A DNA stretch of 50,027 nucleotides from an uncultured Lachnospiraceae bacterium (lineage in GTDB: Bacteria; Bacillota; Clostridia; Lachnospirales; Lachnospiraceae): assembly GCA_910586755.1 (NCBI GenBank), contig CAJUJM010000035.1, forward strand, positions 1 to 50,027. The letters run 5' to 3'. Shown in pieces: positions 25,726 to 34,888 of the stretch. Under the pieces are notes generated by a model. It was not told the origin of the DNA, did no database searches, and was given only the letters and a program-made list of their open reading frames with translations. Each line of letters starts with the position of its first letter. The stretch's first letter is position 1. A program made the position numbers and the translations under genes.

Positions 25726-27519
25726 ATGGCTGCCTGTGCCGTTGATATTGCCTCTGAAAACTATACGGATTTTATTTGCCGCCACGGATGCGAAGGCTGG
25801 CTTTCCGCAATGCCGGATGTAGCGCCCGTCTGCACGGATGATGCATTTCCGGGCTATTCCATTGTTTATTTTCCCTCTGAAAATACTCTTCCCATTTCCC
25901 TCGAAAAATATCCTTATTATTCAATTCCCAAACTGTTTACTCTTTTAGACACCTCTGCTCTGGAATCCTCCGGCATTTTCCAGGTGTTTAACCAGCCTTC
26001 TTTGGGCCAGAGGGGACGCGGAACTCTGTTAGGCTTTATCGATACAGGAATTGATTACCGGAGCCCGGTATTTCGAAAAAAAGACGGGAGTACCCGTATT
26101 TTAGGAATTTGGGATCAGACGCTTCCCAGACGCTTTGATGAAACCGGTGAAATGGCTGATACCGGCAGCCCGGATTCGGAGTCTTTCAGTTTTCTGCAAT
26201 ATGGCGCACATTTCAGCGAAGAACAAATTAATGATGCCTTATCCTCCCCGGATCCTCTTTCTCTCGTTCCTTCTCAGGATACCCTGGGACACGGAACCTT
26301 TCTGGCCGGCATAGCGGCGGGAACTCCTCTTCCTTCCCTGGACTTTATCGGAGCCGCGCCGGAAGCATCTCTGGCTGTAGTAAAATTAAAACCCGCCAAA
26401 AACTATCTGCGGGAATTTTTCTGCATCACCGAAGGTGCAAATGCTTATCAGGAAAATGATATTATTACGGGAATCCGGTATCTGGCGGAAATTGCGCGGA
26501 TTCACCACATGCCCATGGTTGTCTGTATCGGCCTTGGCACCAATTTCGGAAGCCACGGCGGAACCTCCCCCTTAAGCCTGTCATTTTCCAGCATAAGCCG
26601 GTCCATAGGCGCTTGTACCGTTATCGCCGCAGGCAACGAAAGCGGCCTCTCCCATCACTATATAGGAACCGTTTCCGACGCCTCCATCCCGGACGAGGTG
26701 GAGATCCGGGTGGGGGAGGAGGAAAATGGATTTGTAGTGGAGCTTTGGGCATCTACCCTGGAAACCTATACGGTTGGCTTTGTCTCCCCCAGCGGGGAAA
26801 TCATTAATCGAATCCCCCTGACTTTAAGCAGCAATGCCACCATCTCTTTCCTCCTGGAACCTACGGTTATCAATGTCAACTACCGTCCTCAGGAGCTGGG
26901 ATCCGGAAAACAGCTTGTGTTTATGCGGTTTTCAGATCCTTCTCCAGGGATTTGGAGAATCCGGGTGTACAGCAGCCTTTTGCTGGACGGGGACTATCAT
27001 ATGTGGCTTCCTGCAGAAAGCTTCATCTCCCCCAACACGGTTTTTTTAAGGCCCAACCCTTTCACTACCATTACGTCCCCCGGAGATACTCCCCTTCCCA
27101 TTACCATAGCCGCCTACAATCACAGCGGCGGAAATATTTACATCCACTCCGGAAGAGGCTATACCATAGACAACCAGATTAAACCGGATATCGCAGCTCC
27201 CGGCGTGGAGGTCTACGGTCCCGGAGTCATCCCTGAGGCCGCCTACCGGACTGCTGTTTTAAATGGGGAAGACGCTCCAGCCGTTCCCATGGTACGTAAA
27301 ACCGGCACTTCCGCAGCGGCCGCCCTGACAGCCGGAGCCATTGCAAATCTTTTATCCTGGGGCATTGTAGAAGGTAATGACCCTGGAATGAGCGAAGCGG
27401 CCATCCGGGCCTATCTGATCCGGGGAGCCACCCGCAGCCGGGCCTTTTCCTATCCCAACCAGGAATGGGGATACGGCACCTTAAACCTTTACAATACCTT
27501 TCTTCAGCTGCGGGAATAA
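25726..27519 (+). CDS. subtilisin-like (S8) serine protease, Csp-like
   Basis: The 597-residue protein has a complete catalytic set: D106 in G-F-I-D-T-G, H189 in G-H-G-T, N304 in A-A-G-N-E, and S529 in G-T-S-A-A. There is no signal peptide; residues 1-90 form a short N-terminal region, and about 200 residues are inserted between the Asn and Ser blocks, as in the clostridial Csp-type subtilases (CspA/B/C) that process germination proteins. GGAGG lies five bases before the ATG. It is a single gene between lspA and a ClpX-like gene. A germination role is an inference from family likeness only. Confidence 0.88.
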   Translation: MAACAVDIASENYTDFICRHGCEGWLSAMPDVAPVCTDDAFPGYSIVYFPSENTLPISLEKYPYYSIPKLFTLLDTSALESSGIFQVFNQPSLGQRGRGTLLGFIDTGIDYRSPVFRKKDGSTRILGIWDQTLPRRFDETGEMADTGSPDSESFSFLQYGAHFSEEQINDALSSPDPLSLVPSQDTLGHGTFLAGIAAGTPLPSLDFIGAAPEASLAVVKLKPAKNYLREFFCITEGANAYQENDIITGIRYLAEIARIHHMPMVVCIGLGTNFGSHGGTSPLSLSFSSISRSIGACTVIAAGNESGLSHHYIGTVSDASIPDEVEIRVGEEENGFVVELWASTLETYTVGFVSPSGEIINRIPLTLSSNATISFLLEPTVINVNYRPQELGSGKQLVFMRFSDPSPGIWRIRVYSSLLLDGDYHMWLPAESFISPNTVFLRPNPFTTITSPGDTPLPITIAAYNHSGGNIYIHSGRGYTIDNQIKPDIAAPGVEVYGPGVIPEAAYRTAVLNGEDAPAVPMVRKTGTSAAAALTAGAIANLLSWGIVEGNDPGMSEAAIRAYLIRGATRSRAFSYPNQEWGYGTLNLYNTFLQLRE

Positions 27520-27546
27520 CCATGTTTTAAAACGGCATTCTTCTTT

Positions 27547-28968
27547 TTATCCTCTCATCTGTACCAGCGGGCCTCCGCTCTTTTCCAGATAAGGCCGTGT
27601 AATTACCACAGAGCCAATATTGGGATCTTTGGGGATCTCATACATAATATCCAGCATGAATTCTTCTAAAATTGCCCGAAGGGCGCGGGCCCCTGTCTTT
27701 CTCTTAATAGCTTCCCCGGCTATCCAGGACAGGGCCTCTTCCTCAAAGACAAGCTTTACCTCATCCATGGCAAGAAGCTTCTCATACTGCTTTAATATGG
27801 CGTTTTTCGGCTCCTTCAGGATGCGGATCAGCATATCTTCCGTAAGGCTTTTTAAGGTTACAATTACTGGCAGACGTCCTAAAAACTCCGGGATCATGCC
27901 AAATGCCCGCAAGTCCTCATTGGTTACATGCTTTAAGATATCCGCCTCATTATCAAATTCATCTTTTAAAGCGCTGTTAAAGCCTATAGAGCTTTTTTTA
28001 CTTAAACGCTCCTTGATAATTTTTTCCAAATCGGGAAATGCGCCGCCGCAGATAAACAAGATGTTATCCGTATTTACCGTGGCTGTCGGCGTCATGGCAT
28101 TTTTCTGGTTGGAACCTACCGGCACCTCCACCACGCTTCCCTCTAAAAGCTTTAACAGCTCCTGCTGTACTGATTCGCCGCTGACGTCTCTGGTATTGGT
28201 CTCCTTTTTCTTGGCAATTTTATCAATTTCATCAATAAAAATAATGCCTCTCTCAGCCCGCTCCACGTCATTGTCCGCTGCTGCCAAAAGCTTGGAAACT
28301 ACGCTTTCAATATCATCGCCAATATATCCGGCCTCCGTCAGAGAGGTGGCATCGGCAATGGCCAGGGGCACATCTAAAAGCCTGGCCAGGGTCTTTACCA
28401 GGTAAGTCTTTCCGCTTCCGGTAGGGCCGATCATCAGAATATTAGATTTCTCAACCGTCACCCCGTCTTCTTTTGCTTCCTGGCGCCAGTCTACCAGCGC
28501 CCGCTTATAGTGGTTATAGACTGCCACAGACATTACTTTTTTTGCCTGATCCTGGCCGATCACATACTGATCCAGCTGGGCTTTTATCTGGTGAGGCGCC
28601 GGGATATCCTTCATGGAAAGCTTTTTGGTCTCGCCGGTCTTTTTTTTGATTTTCTGCTTCTTCGGGATCTCCATATCCTCCGGCCTAATCTGAATTAAGT
28701 CGTTCAGGTTCAGATTCATGTAAGGCATATTCTGGATCTTTGAAAAATCCATGCCGCTTTTGCTGATAGAATCAAAAGCTTTCTGCATACAGTCGCTGCA
28801 CAGGCACAAATTCCCCGGCATGGTAACCATAGGTCCGGCCTTGCTCTCCGGGCGGCGGCACATATAGCAGACTTTCTCGTAATGGTCCTCTTTCCCCTGT
28901 CCGCCATCTTCCGGAGACGCTGTTTTATCGGAATTCGTTTCTAAAAGTTCTTTTTCTTTGTCGTCCAA
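27547..28968 (-). CDS. clpX: ClpX-type AAA+ unfoldase
   Basis: The 473-residue protein has a ClpX zinc domain (C34-x2-C37, C57-x2-C60), Walker A G-P-T-G-S-G-K-T (181-188), pore loop G-Y-I-G (214-217), Walker B I-I-F-I-D-E (242-247), the ClpP-docking I-G-F loop (328-330) and sensor 2 G-A-R (426-428). It should feed substrates to ClpP. It is longer than usual (about 425) because a Lys-rich linker of about 40 residues separates the zinc and AAA+ parts. It may be a second ClpX paralog: no clpP or tig neighbours it. The start is TTG with GAGGGG seven bases upstream. Confidence 0.85.
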   Translation of the reverse strand: MDDKEKELLETNSDKTASPEDGGQGKEDHYEKVCYMCRRPESKAGPMVTMPGNLCLCSDCMQKAFDSISKSGMDFSKIQNMPYMNLNLNDLIQIRPEDMEIPKKQKIKKKTGETKKLSMKDIPAPHQIKAQLDQYVIGQDQAKKVMSVAVYNHYKRALVDWRQEAKEDGVTVEKSNILMIGPTGSGKTYLVKTLARLLDVPLAIADATSLTEAGYIGDDIESVVSKLLAAADNDVERAERGIIFIDEIDKIAKKKETNTRDVSGESVQQELLKLLEGSVVEVPVGSNQKNAMTPTATVNTDNILFICGGAFPDLEKIIKERLSKKSSIGFNSALKDEFDNEADILKHVTNEDLRAFGMIPEFLGRLPVIVTLKSLTEDMLIRILKEPKNAILKQYEKLLAMDEVKLVFEEEALSWIAGEAIKRKTGARALRAILEEFMLDIMYEIPKDPNIGSVVITRPYLEKSGGPLVQMRG

Positions 28969-28987
28969 ATTCGTTCCCCTCTTTCCT

Positions 28988-29038
28988 GAAACAGCCGCAA
29001 AATGAAAGAGTTACCCATAGTTTCATTTTGCGGCTGTT
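28988..29038 (-). other. perfect hairpin in the clpX-like leader
   Basis: AACAGCCGCAAAATGAAA and its exact complement pair around a 13-base loop, 20 bases before the clpX-like start. There is no T-tract on the minus strand, so an attenuator or mRNA-stability element is as likely as a terminator for htrA. Confidence 0.65.
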
Positions 29039-29061
29039 TCATTCTTGTCTATTATACCACA

Positions 29062-29138
29062 GCCGCTAAGCTCGTGGAAGACCTCGCTAAGCGGCTGGGC
29101 ATTTATTCTCACTAGACTCGAAAATACCTCGCCAAGTG
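29062..29138 (-). repeat. two covarying hairpin repeats upstream of the clpX-like gene
   Basis: Two units of the same family as at 14448-14580. In the first (29062-29095) the outer arms have become GCCGCTAAGC and GCTAAGCGGC, keeping both pairing and the A-A mismatch. The second (29110-29138) has CACTAGAC and GCCAAGTG. The second unit starts at the predicted transcription start of the minus-strand promoter. Confidence 0.8.
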
Positions 29139-29143
29139 TTCAT

Positions 29144-29172
29144 ATTATACTGTATTTCCGGATTTGGTACAA
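29144..29172 (-). promoter_or_regulatory. promoter feeding the hairpin repeats and clpX-like gene
   Basis: On the minus strand TTGTAC and a perfect TATAAT are 17 bp apart. Transcription would begin near 29137, exactly at the first arm of the hairpin repeat. Confidence 0.65.
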
Positions 29173-29216
29173 GTGATGGGGAATGAATTTAATAGTAATT
29201 TTATCTGTTTCGGATT

Positions 29217-30821
29217 TTAGTTCCAGAACCCGCTCCGATTCCGGGGAGCAATCCCGCTCTCATTTACCGGCTCTTCTTCCGGCTTGCTTCCCAAAACAAT
29301 CTCCACCTGCTTCTCCACATACTGGCCATTTTCCAGACGCATAACGGTCATGGTTACCGTGGATCCGCTCTCATAATAGGTCAGCATTTCTTTCAGCTCT
29401 TCCATAGTGCGGATGGGCTGATTGTCAATTTTGACGATAATGTCTTTTTCCTGAAGATCAGACTGGCTGGCTGCGCCGTCCTCCACAAGCTTATAGACAA
29501 ACGCTCCCTTAGGCATTCCGTAAAGAGTGGCATCCCTCTCGTCTACGTCCGTGCCCTGGATCCCTAAATACCCCTGTTTGTCTTCCTCCACAGCAATACG
29601 GGTTTTCTGGTTCATCAGTCCCTGAATGATGTCCTGAACCTCTGAAACCGGAATCGCGTACCCTACGCCTTCCACAGAGGTGGCAGAAGTTTTGGCTTCA
29701 TTAATTCCAATCACTTCGCCCTTCATATTGACCAGAGCGCCGCCGCTGTTGCCGGGGTTAATGGCTGCATCCGTCTGAATTACATTTTTGACTGTGCCGC
29801 TCTCGTCTACCTGAATCTTTCTGTCCACCGCGCTGATATAGCCCACCGTAGTGGTTTGGCCATAACCCAGGGCATTTCCGATGGCAATCACTCCCTGGCC
29901 CATCTTAAGCTGACTGGAATCTCCCAGCACTGCCGGTTTAATTTTGCTCTTGGTATCATCCGGTATCTGATCCAGGGAAACTGCAATCACAGCCAGATCT
30001 ACCTGGGAATCCGTTCCCTTTACAGCCGCATCCACGGAAGTTCCGTCAATAAATGTGGCCTTGATTTCTTTGGAGTCCTGGATGACATGATTGTTGGTAA
30101 CGATAAGAAGCTCCGTATCATTTTTCCCTACGATAATACCGCTGCCGCTGCTGGGCATCTCGTATGTCTGACTTCCGTAAAACCAGTTCTGGGTGGTGTA
30201 AAGGACTGTATTGTCAATGGATACCATAGAAGGCATAACCTCTTCCACAATCCTGGACACATCCATTACCACTGCGCCGGAATTTTCTGCAGTCTGAGCG
30301 GGCTGGGCTCCTTCCGTGGAAGCTGCGGTCTGAGGCGCCACCTCCAGGGAAGGCGCAGCAGTTTCCGAAGAATTTCCTGTAAGGAAGCTGTTTGACAAAG
30401 CATTAATGCCTGCCATCGTTCCTCCGGAAACCGTGCCAAACAGCAGGGCAGCCGCAGTAACCATCGCGGCCTTCTTTGCAAGTCCTCCTTTTTTAGGCTG
30501 ATGTGAATTGGTTCCCGGCCCCGGGCCGCCACTCTGATAAGGATTCTGGTAATAGTTCTGTCCAGCCGGGCCGTTCTGGTAAGCATCCTGCTGGAACCGG
30601 CCTCCATTATAGTAGTGGCTCTCATTGGCCCGGTAAGGTCCCTGATAAGGCGGCCTGCCGGAATCGGACTGATTGGCAAACTGTCCGTTTTGCTCCTGCC
30701 GGCTCTGGCCATTGCTCTCCTTCAAGACAAAATTAACGGATTCTTCTCCATTGGCATTTTCTATGTTATTGGAATCCGGATTCATACCATCTGTATTGAC
30801 TCTTTCGTTTTGATCATTCAT
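29217..30821 (-). CDS. HtrA/DegP-type membrane serine protease
   Basis: The 534-residue protein has a Gln/Asn/Gly/Tyr-rich cytoplasmic N-terminus (1-110), one membrane anchor (about 113-140), a trypsin-like domain with H245 (T-N-N-H-V), D275 (V-D-L-A-V-I) and S359 (G-N-S-G-G), and a C-terminal PDZ domain (about 420-520). The protease and PDZ face the outside and handle misfolded secreted proteins. The start at 30821 follows AAGGAG; a frame extending 58 codons upstream lacks a site and has odd composition. It follows the LCP gene, but a strong terminator lies between them. Confidence 0.9.
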   Translation of the reverse strand: MNDQNERVNTDGMNPDSNNIENANGEESVNFVLKESNGQSRQEQNGQFANQSDSGRPPYQGPYRANESHYYNGGRFQQDAYQNGPAGQNYYQNPYQSGGPGPGTNSHQPKKGGLAKKAAMVTAAALLFGTVSGGTMAGINALSNSFLTGNSSETAAPSLEVAPQTAASTEGAQPAQTAENSGAVVMDVSRIVEEVMPSMVSIDNTVLYTTQNWFYGSQTYEMPSSGSGIIVGKNDTELLIVTNNHVIQDSKEIKATFIDGTSVDAAVKGTDSQVDLAVIAVSLDQIPDDTKSKIKPAVLGDSSQLKMGQGVIAIGNALGYGQTTTVGYISAVDRKIQVDESGTVKNVIQTDAAINPGNSGGALVNMKGEVIGINEAKTSATSVEGVGYAIPVSEVQDIIQGLMNQKTRIAVEEDKQGYLGIQGTDVDERDATLYGMPKGAFVYKLVEDGAASQSDLQEKDIIVKIDNQPIRTMEELKEMLTYYESGSTVTMTVMRLENGQYVEKQVEIVLGSKPEEEPVNESGIAPRNRSGFWN

Positions 30822-30935
30822 TATGATAATCTCCTTCCTCTGCTTTTCTTTTGATATTACAGAGTTTATCATGTATTTGTGACAAAATTGTGATGAATTC
30901 ATAACGTATTTATAAAATGATGCCGGGATTAAGAA

Positions 30936-30979
30936 AAGCTGCCGCCAAAAGCTTATATCAAGCCTATTGGCGGCAGCCT
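30936..30979 (-). terminator. terminator of the glycan operon
   Basis: GCTGCCGCCAA pairs with TTGGCGGCAGC around a short loop, and TTTTCTT follows on the minus strand, just after the LCP gene. Confidence 0.85.
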
Positions 30980-31015
30980 TATCCTTTTCATTCAAAAGCC
31001 TTGCAAAAATCCGAA

Positions 31016-33436
31016 TTACATTCCTGGTCCAACGTTATCATAGTTTTCTGTAGGAACCGGCGTAATACTTGACGGACCTCCGGAAGGTCCCGGCTCTGCC
31101 GGGGAGGTGCTTCCTCCCGGACCGGGCCCGCCTCCGGGCGTCTGGCTGCCTCCCGGGCCTGAGTTTCCTCCGGACGAAGGGCCATTGCCTGAATTGTCAA
31201 TAATTCCCGGGCCCCCGGGGTTATTCTCATTGCTTCCCCCCGGCTCTAATCCGGTTCCCGGGCCTGTGCCTTCTGTAGGTTCAATGCTTCCCGGGCCCCC
31301 GGGGCGAATCTGAATGCCTCCCGGCGAGGATGTAGTCGGGCTTGTGGGGGATGTGGGAGATGTTGTATCACCCGGATTGGACGGACGGCTGGGCCGTGTG
31401 GGCTCTACCGGAGAAACGGTAGCTGCCGGCCGGTTATTATTGCCGGGCCGGTTCCCTCCTCCAATGGTCTCCCCATCAATAACCTCATTGCCGAACACAT
31501 CTGTCTCCCTGGGTGTGTTCAGCAGGTTTCCTTCCTCGTCTATCCGCCTTCCATGCTCGTCAATCAGGAACCCGTATTCATCAATCAAACGGCCCTCCTC
31601 ATCCACCAGGTTTCCTTCTTCATCATAAAGGTTTCCTTCCTCATCTGTCTCGTAAGTCTCCCGGCGGCTGCTTTCTCTTTCCTCCCCGTCCTCACGGCTT
31701 CCGGTAGTAGCCTTGCTGCTGGGAATCACCCCATTATCTGTGGATACATGATTCACAGCGATTCCTTCCTTATACATACCGGTATCGCTGGCAATCTTGG
31801 CGCTGATTTCCTTCACCGTGCTGCTGGGAGTATAATTTTCCTCGCCAAAAAGGAACTGGTGAAGGGCAATTACATTACTCTCCAGAGTCTGGGGAATTAC
31901 GCAGGCGCCTTTTTTGGGAATATTGGCATCCCCTCTTGCAGCAGGAAAGCCCATAGTATCCCCGATATGGTATTTAGTTACATTTCTCAGCATACCAAAT
32001 ATGTCATTGACATCAATACAGGTGGATACCTGGGGCAGCACTGCTCCTACCATACTATTTAAAGTCTGCCAGTCTGCCTTTATGGCCTTCCCAAAGGCCG
32101 CCTTAATAACCTTTCTCTGGCGCTCTGTACGGGCGAAGTCCGTATCCATCAAACGGAGACGGCCGTAAGCCACTGCCTGAACGCCGTCCAGATGATTATC
32201 CCCTGCATGAGTTAACTGGGTGGAGCCGATGCCGGTTCCCTTCACAGTCTCTGTAATAAAAGAATTGATGAAGTAGAACTCTGCCTTGCTGATATTCATA
32301 TCAATACCGCCCAGAGCATTGATTCCATCCGCTACCGCATTCCAGTTAAAGGTTACATAATCTGTAATATTCAAATCCAGATTTTTGTTGAGAGCCTTTA
32401 CCGCCTGAGTAGGACCGCCTACAAAATAGGCCTGGTTAATTTTGTTGTAAGTCCCTTTGTCATCAATATTCAGATAAGAGTCCCGGAATACAGAAACCAG
32501 CTTAATCTCTCCGGTATCCTGATTTACGTCACAGATCATAATAACATCTGAGTTTGTCCCTTTTAAGACATTTTTATCCCGGCTGTCCACACCGAACACG
32601 GCAAAGGTCCAGTGTCCCTTCATATACTCCGGCATATCTACGGAAAATACCGGATTGGTAACGTCTTTTTCGTTCCAGTCTGACGATTGGACAATTAAGC
32701 TCCATTTTCGGGCAAAGAAAGCATAAGTAAAGATAAACGCCAGGGTAATGCACTCTGCCACCGCCAAGATAATCAGACGGCGCACCCTGCGGCTTTTGGC
32801 AGACATTTTTGCTTTCTGGGCAGACTGGTTGGTAGCGGTAATCCGGGTTCCGGCAGCATCCCTCTGTCCAATCCCGCCCCGGGAAGATCCTCCGGCAGCA
32901 GATACCCGGCCGGAGCCCGATATACGCTGGGAATCCCTCATAACAGACGGATCTCCGCTGAATCTTGGGCGCTGTCCTGTTCCCTGAGTTTGTCCTGCCG
33001 CCGGTCTGCTGCCGCTTCTTAAGCCCTGACCTCCAGACGGTATCTGACGGCTGGTCCCCGATATCTGGCTGCCCGGCGCCACCGGGCGTTTTCCGGTTCC
33101 CGGCGCCTGACTTCCCGGCGTCATAGGGCCCGTTCCTGCCCTCGAAGTCGTGGGACGGCCTCCCGGCTGCGTCTGACTGCGGCCCGCTCCTGTGGGCTGG
33201 GGACGGTTTCCCGAAATCCGCCTCTGACCTGCTGCTCCGTTTTGCCCCGGCGTATTAGCCGGATTTCGGCCCATAGCTCCCGCCGGGTTTCGGCCGTCAG
33301 CCGGGCGGCGGGGCGCTGCACCGGCAGGGCGTCCTGTTCCTGCCTGATTCTGACCGGAGACAGGACGGCGGGGAGGCAGGTTGGAACCTGCCCTTTCTCC
33401 CCGTCCTCTTTCTAACTCATCATCAAAATAACTCAT
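31016..33436 (-). CDS. LytR-CpsA-Psr (LCP) family glycan ligase with long disordered ends
   Basis: The 806-residue protein has a Pro/Gly/Arg-rich cytoplasmic region (1-215), one membrane helix (219-241) and an extracellular LCP domain (about 276-450) with F-G-V-D284-S-R, S-V-F-R318-D-S and Y-G-R-L-R426-L-M-D...R-T-E-R-Q-R-K. LCP enzymes attach lipid-linked glycans to peptidoglycan. After the domain come six acidic seven-residue repeats (598-639, pattern D-E-x-G-x-L-I) and a 140-residue Gly/Pro/Ser tail. GAGGT precedes the ATG. It is the last gene of the glycan operon and fits as the final attachment step. Confidence 0.9.
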   Translation of the reverse strand: MSYFDDELERGRGERAGSNLPPRRPVSGQNQAGTGRPAGAAPRRPADGRNPAGAMGRNPANTPGQNGAAGQRRISGNRPQPTGAGRSQTQPGGRPTTSRAGTGPMTPGSQAPGTGKRPVAPGSQISGTSRQIPSGGQGLRSGSRPAAGQTQGTGQRPRFSGDPSVMRDSQRISGSGRVSAAGGSSRGGIGQRDAAGTRITATNQSAQKAKMSAKSRRVRRLIILAVAECITLAFIFTYAFFARKWSLIVQSSDWNEKDVTNPVFSVDMPEYMKGHWTFAVFGVDSRDKNVLKGTNSDVIMICDVNQDTGEIKLVSVFRDSYLNIDDKGTYNKINQAYFVGGPTQAVKALNKNLDLNITDYVTFNWNAVADGINALGGIDMNISKAEFYFINSFITETVKGTGIGSTQLTHAGDNHLDGVQAVAYGRLRLMDTDFARTERQRKVIKAAFGKAIKADWQTLNSMVGAVLPQVSTCIDVNDIFGMLRNVTKYHIGDTMGFPAARGDANIPKKGACVIPQTLESNVIALHQFLFGEENYTPSSTVKEISAKIASDTGMYKEGIAVNHVSTDNGVIPSSKATTGSREDGEERESSRRETYETDEEGNLYDEEGNLVDEEGRLIDEYGFLIDEHGRRIDEEGNLLNTPRETDVFGNEVIDGETIGGGNRPGNNNRPAATVSPVEPTRPSRPSNPGDTTSPTSPTSPTTSSPGGIQIRPGGPGSIEPTEGTGPGTGLEPGGSNENNPGGPGIIDNSGNGPSSGGNSGPGGSQTPGGGPGPGGSTSPAEPGPSGGPSSITPVPTENYDNVGPGM
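31520..31645 (-). repeat. six 21-bp repeats encoding acidic heptads in the LCP protein
   Basis: Residues 598-639 consist of six units of D-E-(E/Y/H)-G-x-(L/R)-(aliphatic). They are regular in length and diverged in sequence, so the array looks old and maintained. Confidence 0.85.
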
Positions 33437-33462
33437 GCATTTTAACCTCGTACCGCGTAAAA

Positions 33463-34881
33463 TTAATACGCATTTTTATTAATAAAGCCTTTAAAAATCG
33501 TGAGAAACATTATCTTAAAATCAAATCCAAGGCTCCAGTTCTCAATGTAATAGAGATCATGCTCAATTCTCTTAGTAATTGAGGTATCACCCCGATATCC
33601 GTTAACCTGAGCCCAGCCCGTAAGGCCCGGGCGAACCTGATGCTTAATCATATAGCGGGGGATTTCCTCCTTAAAACGCTCCACAAAAAACGGGCGTTCC
33701 GGGCGGGGCCCTACTAAACTCATATCCCCAATGAGAATATTAAAGAACTGGGGCGTCTCATCGATACTGGTCTTTCGAATAAATTTCCCCACCGGGGTAA
33801 CCCTGGGATCGTGGGGAGTGGTCCATTTTACCTTTTCGTCAGAAGGCTTCTGCACCTCCATGGAACGAAATTTGTACATCTTAAAGTTTCGGTTGTGAAG
33901 GCCTACCCGCTCCTGGCTGTAAAAAACCGGCCCCGGAGAAGTAATCTTAATCAGGATCGCCGTCACCAGCATTACTGGTGAAAACAGAATCAGCCCTGCA
34001 AGACCGCCTAAAATGTCCACACACCTTTTGGCTGTGGCATTAAGCAGGCTGGTTAAGGGCACATGGCGGATGTGAATCACCGGAAGCCCCTGAAGATCCT
34101 CGGTGTAAGGCCTGGTGGGAATAATGTTATTATAATCCGGAATAAACTTGGTGTGAACCCCTGATTTTTCACAGGCTGCCACAATCTGCTCCAGATTTCC
34201 GTACTCCTTGATACTTAAGGTAATGGCAATTTCATCCAATGTATTGGTTTCCAGAAAGTCTGGAAGCTGCTCAATCCTGCCCACCACCGGAATCCGGCGG
34301 TACTCTGTTCCCAGACTGTGTCCGTCATCCAGAATTCCCCGAATGCGGTATCCCCACTCAGGGTTGGAAATCACTCTGTCAATAAACCCTTCCGCCGCCC
34401 GGCTATAACCCAGAAGCAGGATGTGCTTTTGATTATATCCTTTTGATCGCAGGGAGCGAAGAACCATCCTTATGGCATTCCGCTCTGCGGTTTCCAGAAA
34501 AATATTCAGAACAAAGAATCCCAGAATTACTCTGGTGGCAAATTCATTTAAAAACGGGCTTTTATTACGGATAGCAAAGAGTACCATAGTAAACACCAGC
34601 AGGCCTATGGTATTGGCCTTACAGATGTTGGCAAACTCAACTCTCCTCCCCTGCACCCGTTTGGGAGTATACAGGTGGAAAACCCCGTATAAAATGAGAT
34701 AACCCGGTATAATAAAAATCAATACCAGGAAATAATACTGAGGAGCCAAAACCTGCCCCTCTATGGGGAAAATCTTAGCCTCCAGCATCAAATACCATGC
34801 CAGTATATAGGCGGCCGCTGTCACCAGGGCATCTAATACCACATGAAATCGGTTTAACCGCTTCTGGTTATCTTTTATCAT
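33463..34881 (-). CDS. polyprenyl-phosphate sugar-1-phosphate transferase
   Basis: The 472-residue membrane protein has about four N-terminal helices, a nucleotide-binding-like middle domain (I-L-L-L-G-Y-S-R-A-A...), one more helix and a C-terminal bacterial sugar transferase domain with Y-K-F-R-S-M, D-E-T-P-Q-F-F-N-I-L-I-G-D-M-S-L-V-G-P-R-P-E-R and G-L-T-G-W-A-Q-V-N-G-Y-R-G. It starts glycan synthesis by putting a sugar-1-phosphate (often glucose or galactose) on undecaprenyl phosphate. It lies in the middle of the glycan operon, close to the GT2 genes and the LCP ligase. Confidence 0.93.
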   Translation of the reverse strand: MIKDNQKRLNRFHVVLDALVTAAAYILAWYLMLEAKIFPIEGQVLAPQYYFLVLIFIIPGYLILYGVFHLYTPKRVQGRRVEFANICKANTIGLLVFTMVLFAIRNKSPFLNEFATRVILGFFVLNIFLETAERNAIRMVLRSLRSKGYNQKHILLLGYSRAAEGFIDRVISNPEWGYRIRGILDDGHSLGTEYRRIPVVGRIEQLPDFLETNTLDEIAITLSIKEYGNLEQIVAACEKSGVHTKFIPDYNNIIPTRPYTEDLQGLPVIHIRHVPLTSLLNATAKRCVDILGGLAGLILFSPVMLVTAILIKITSPGPVFYSQERVGLHNRNFKMYKFRSMEVQKPSDEKVKWTTPHDPRVTPVGKFIRKTSIDETPQFFNILIGDMSLVGPRPERPFFVERFKEEIPRYMIKHQVRPGLTGWAQVNGYRGDTSITKRIEHDLYYIENWSLGFDFKIMFLTIFKGFINKNAY

Positions 34882-34888
34882 GGCAAAT

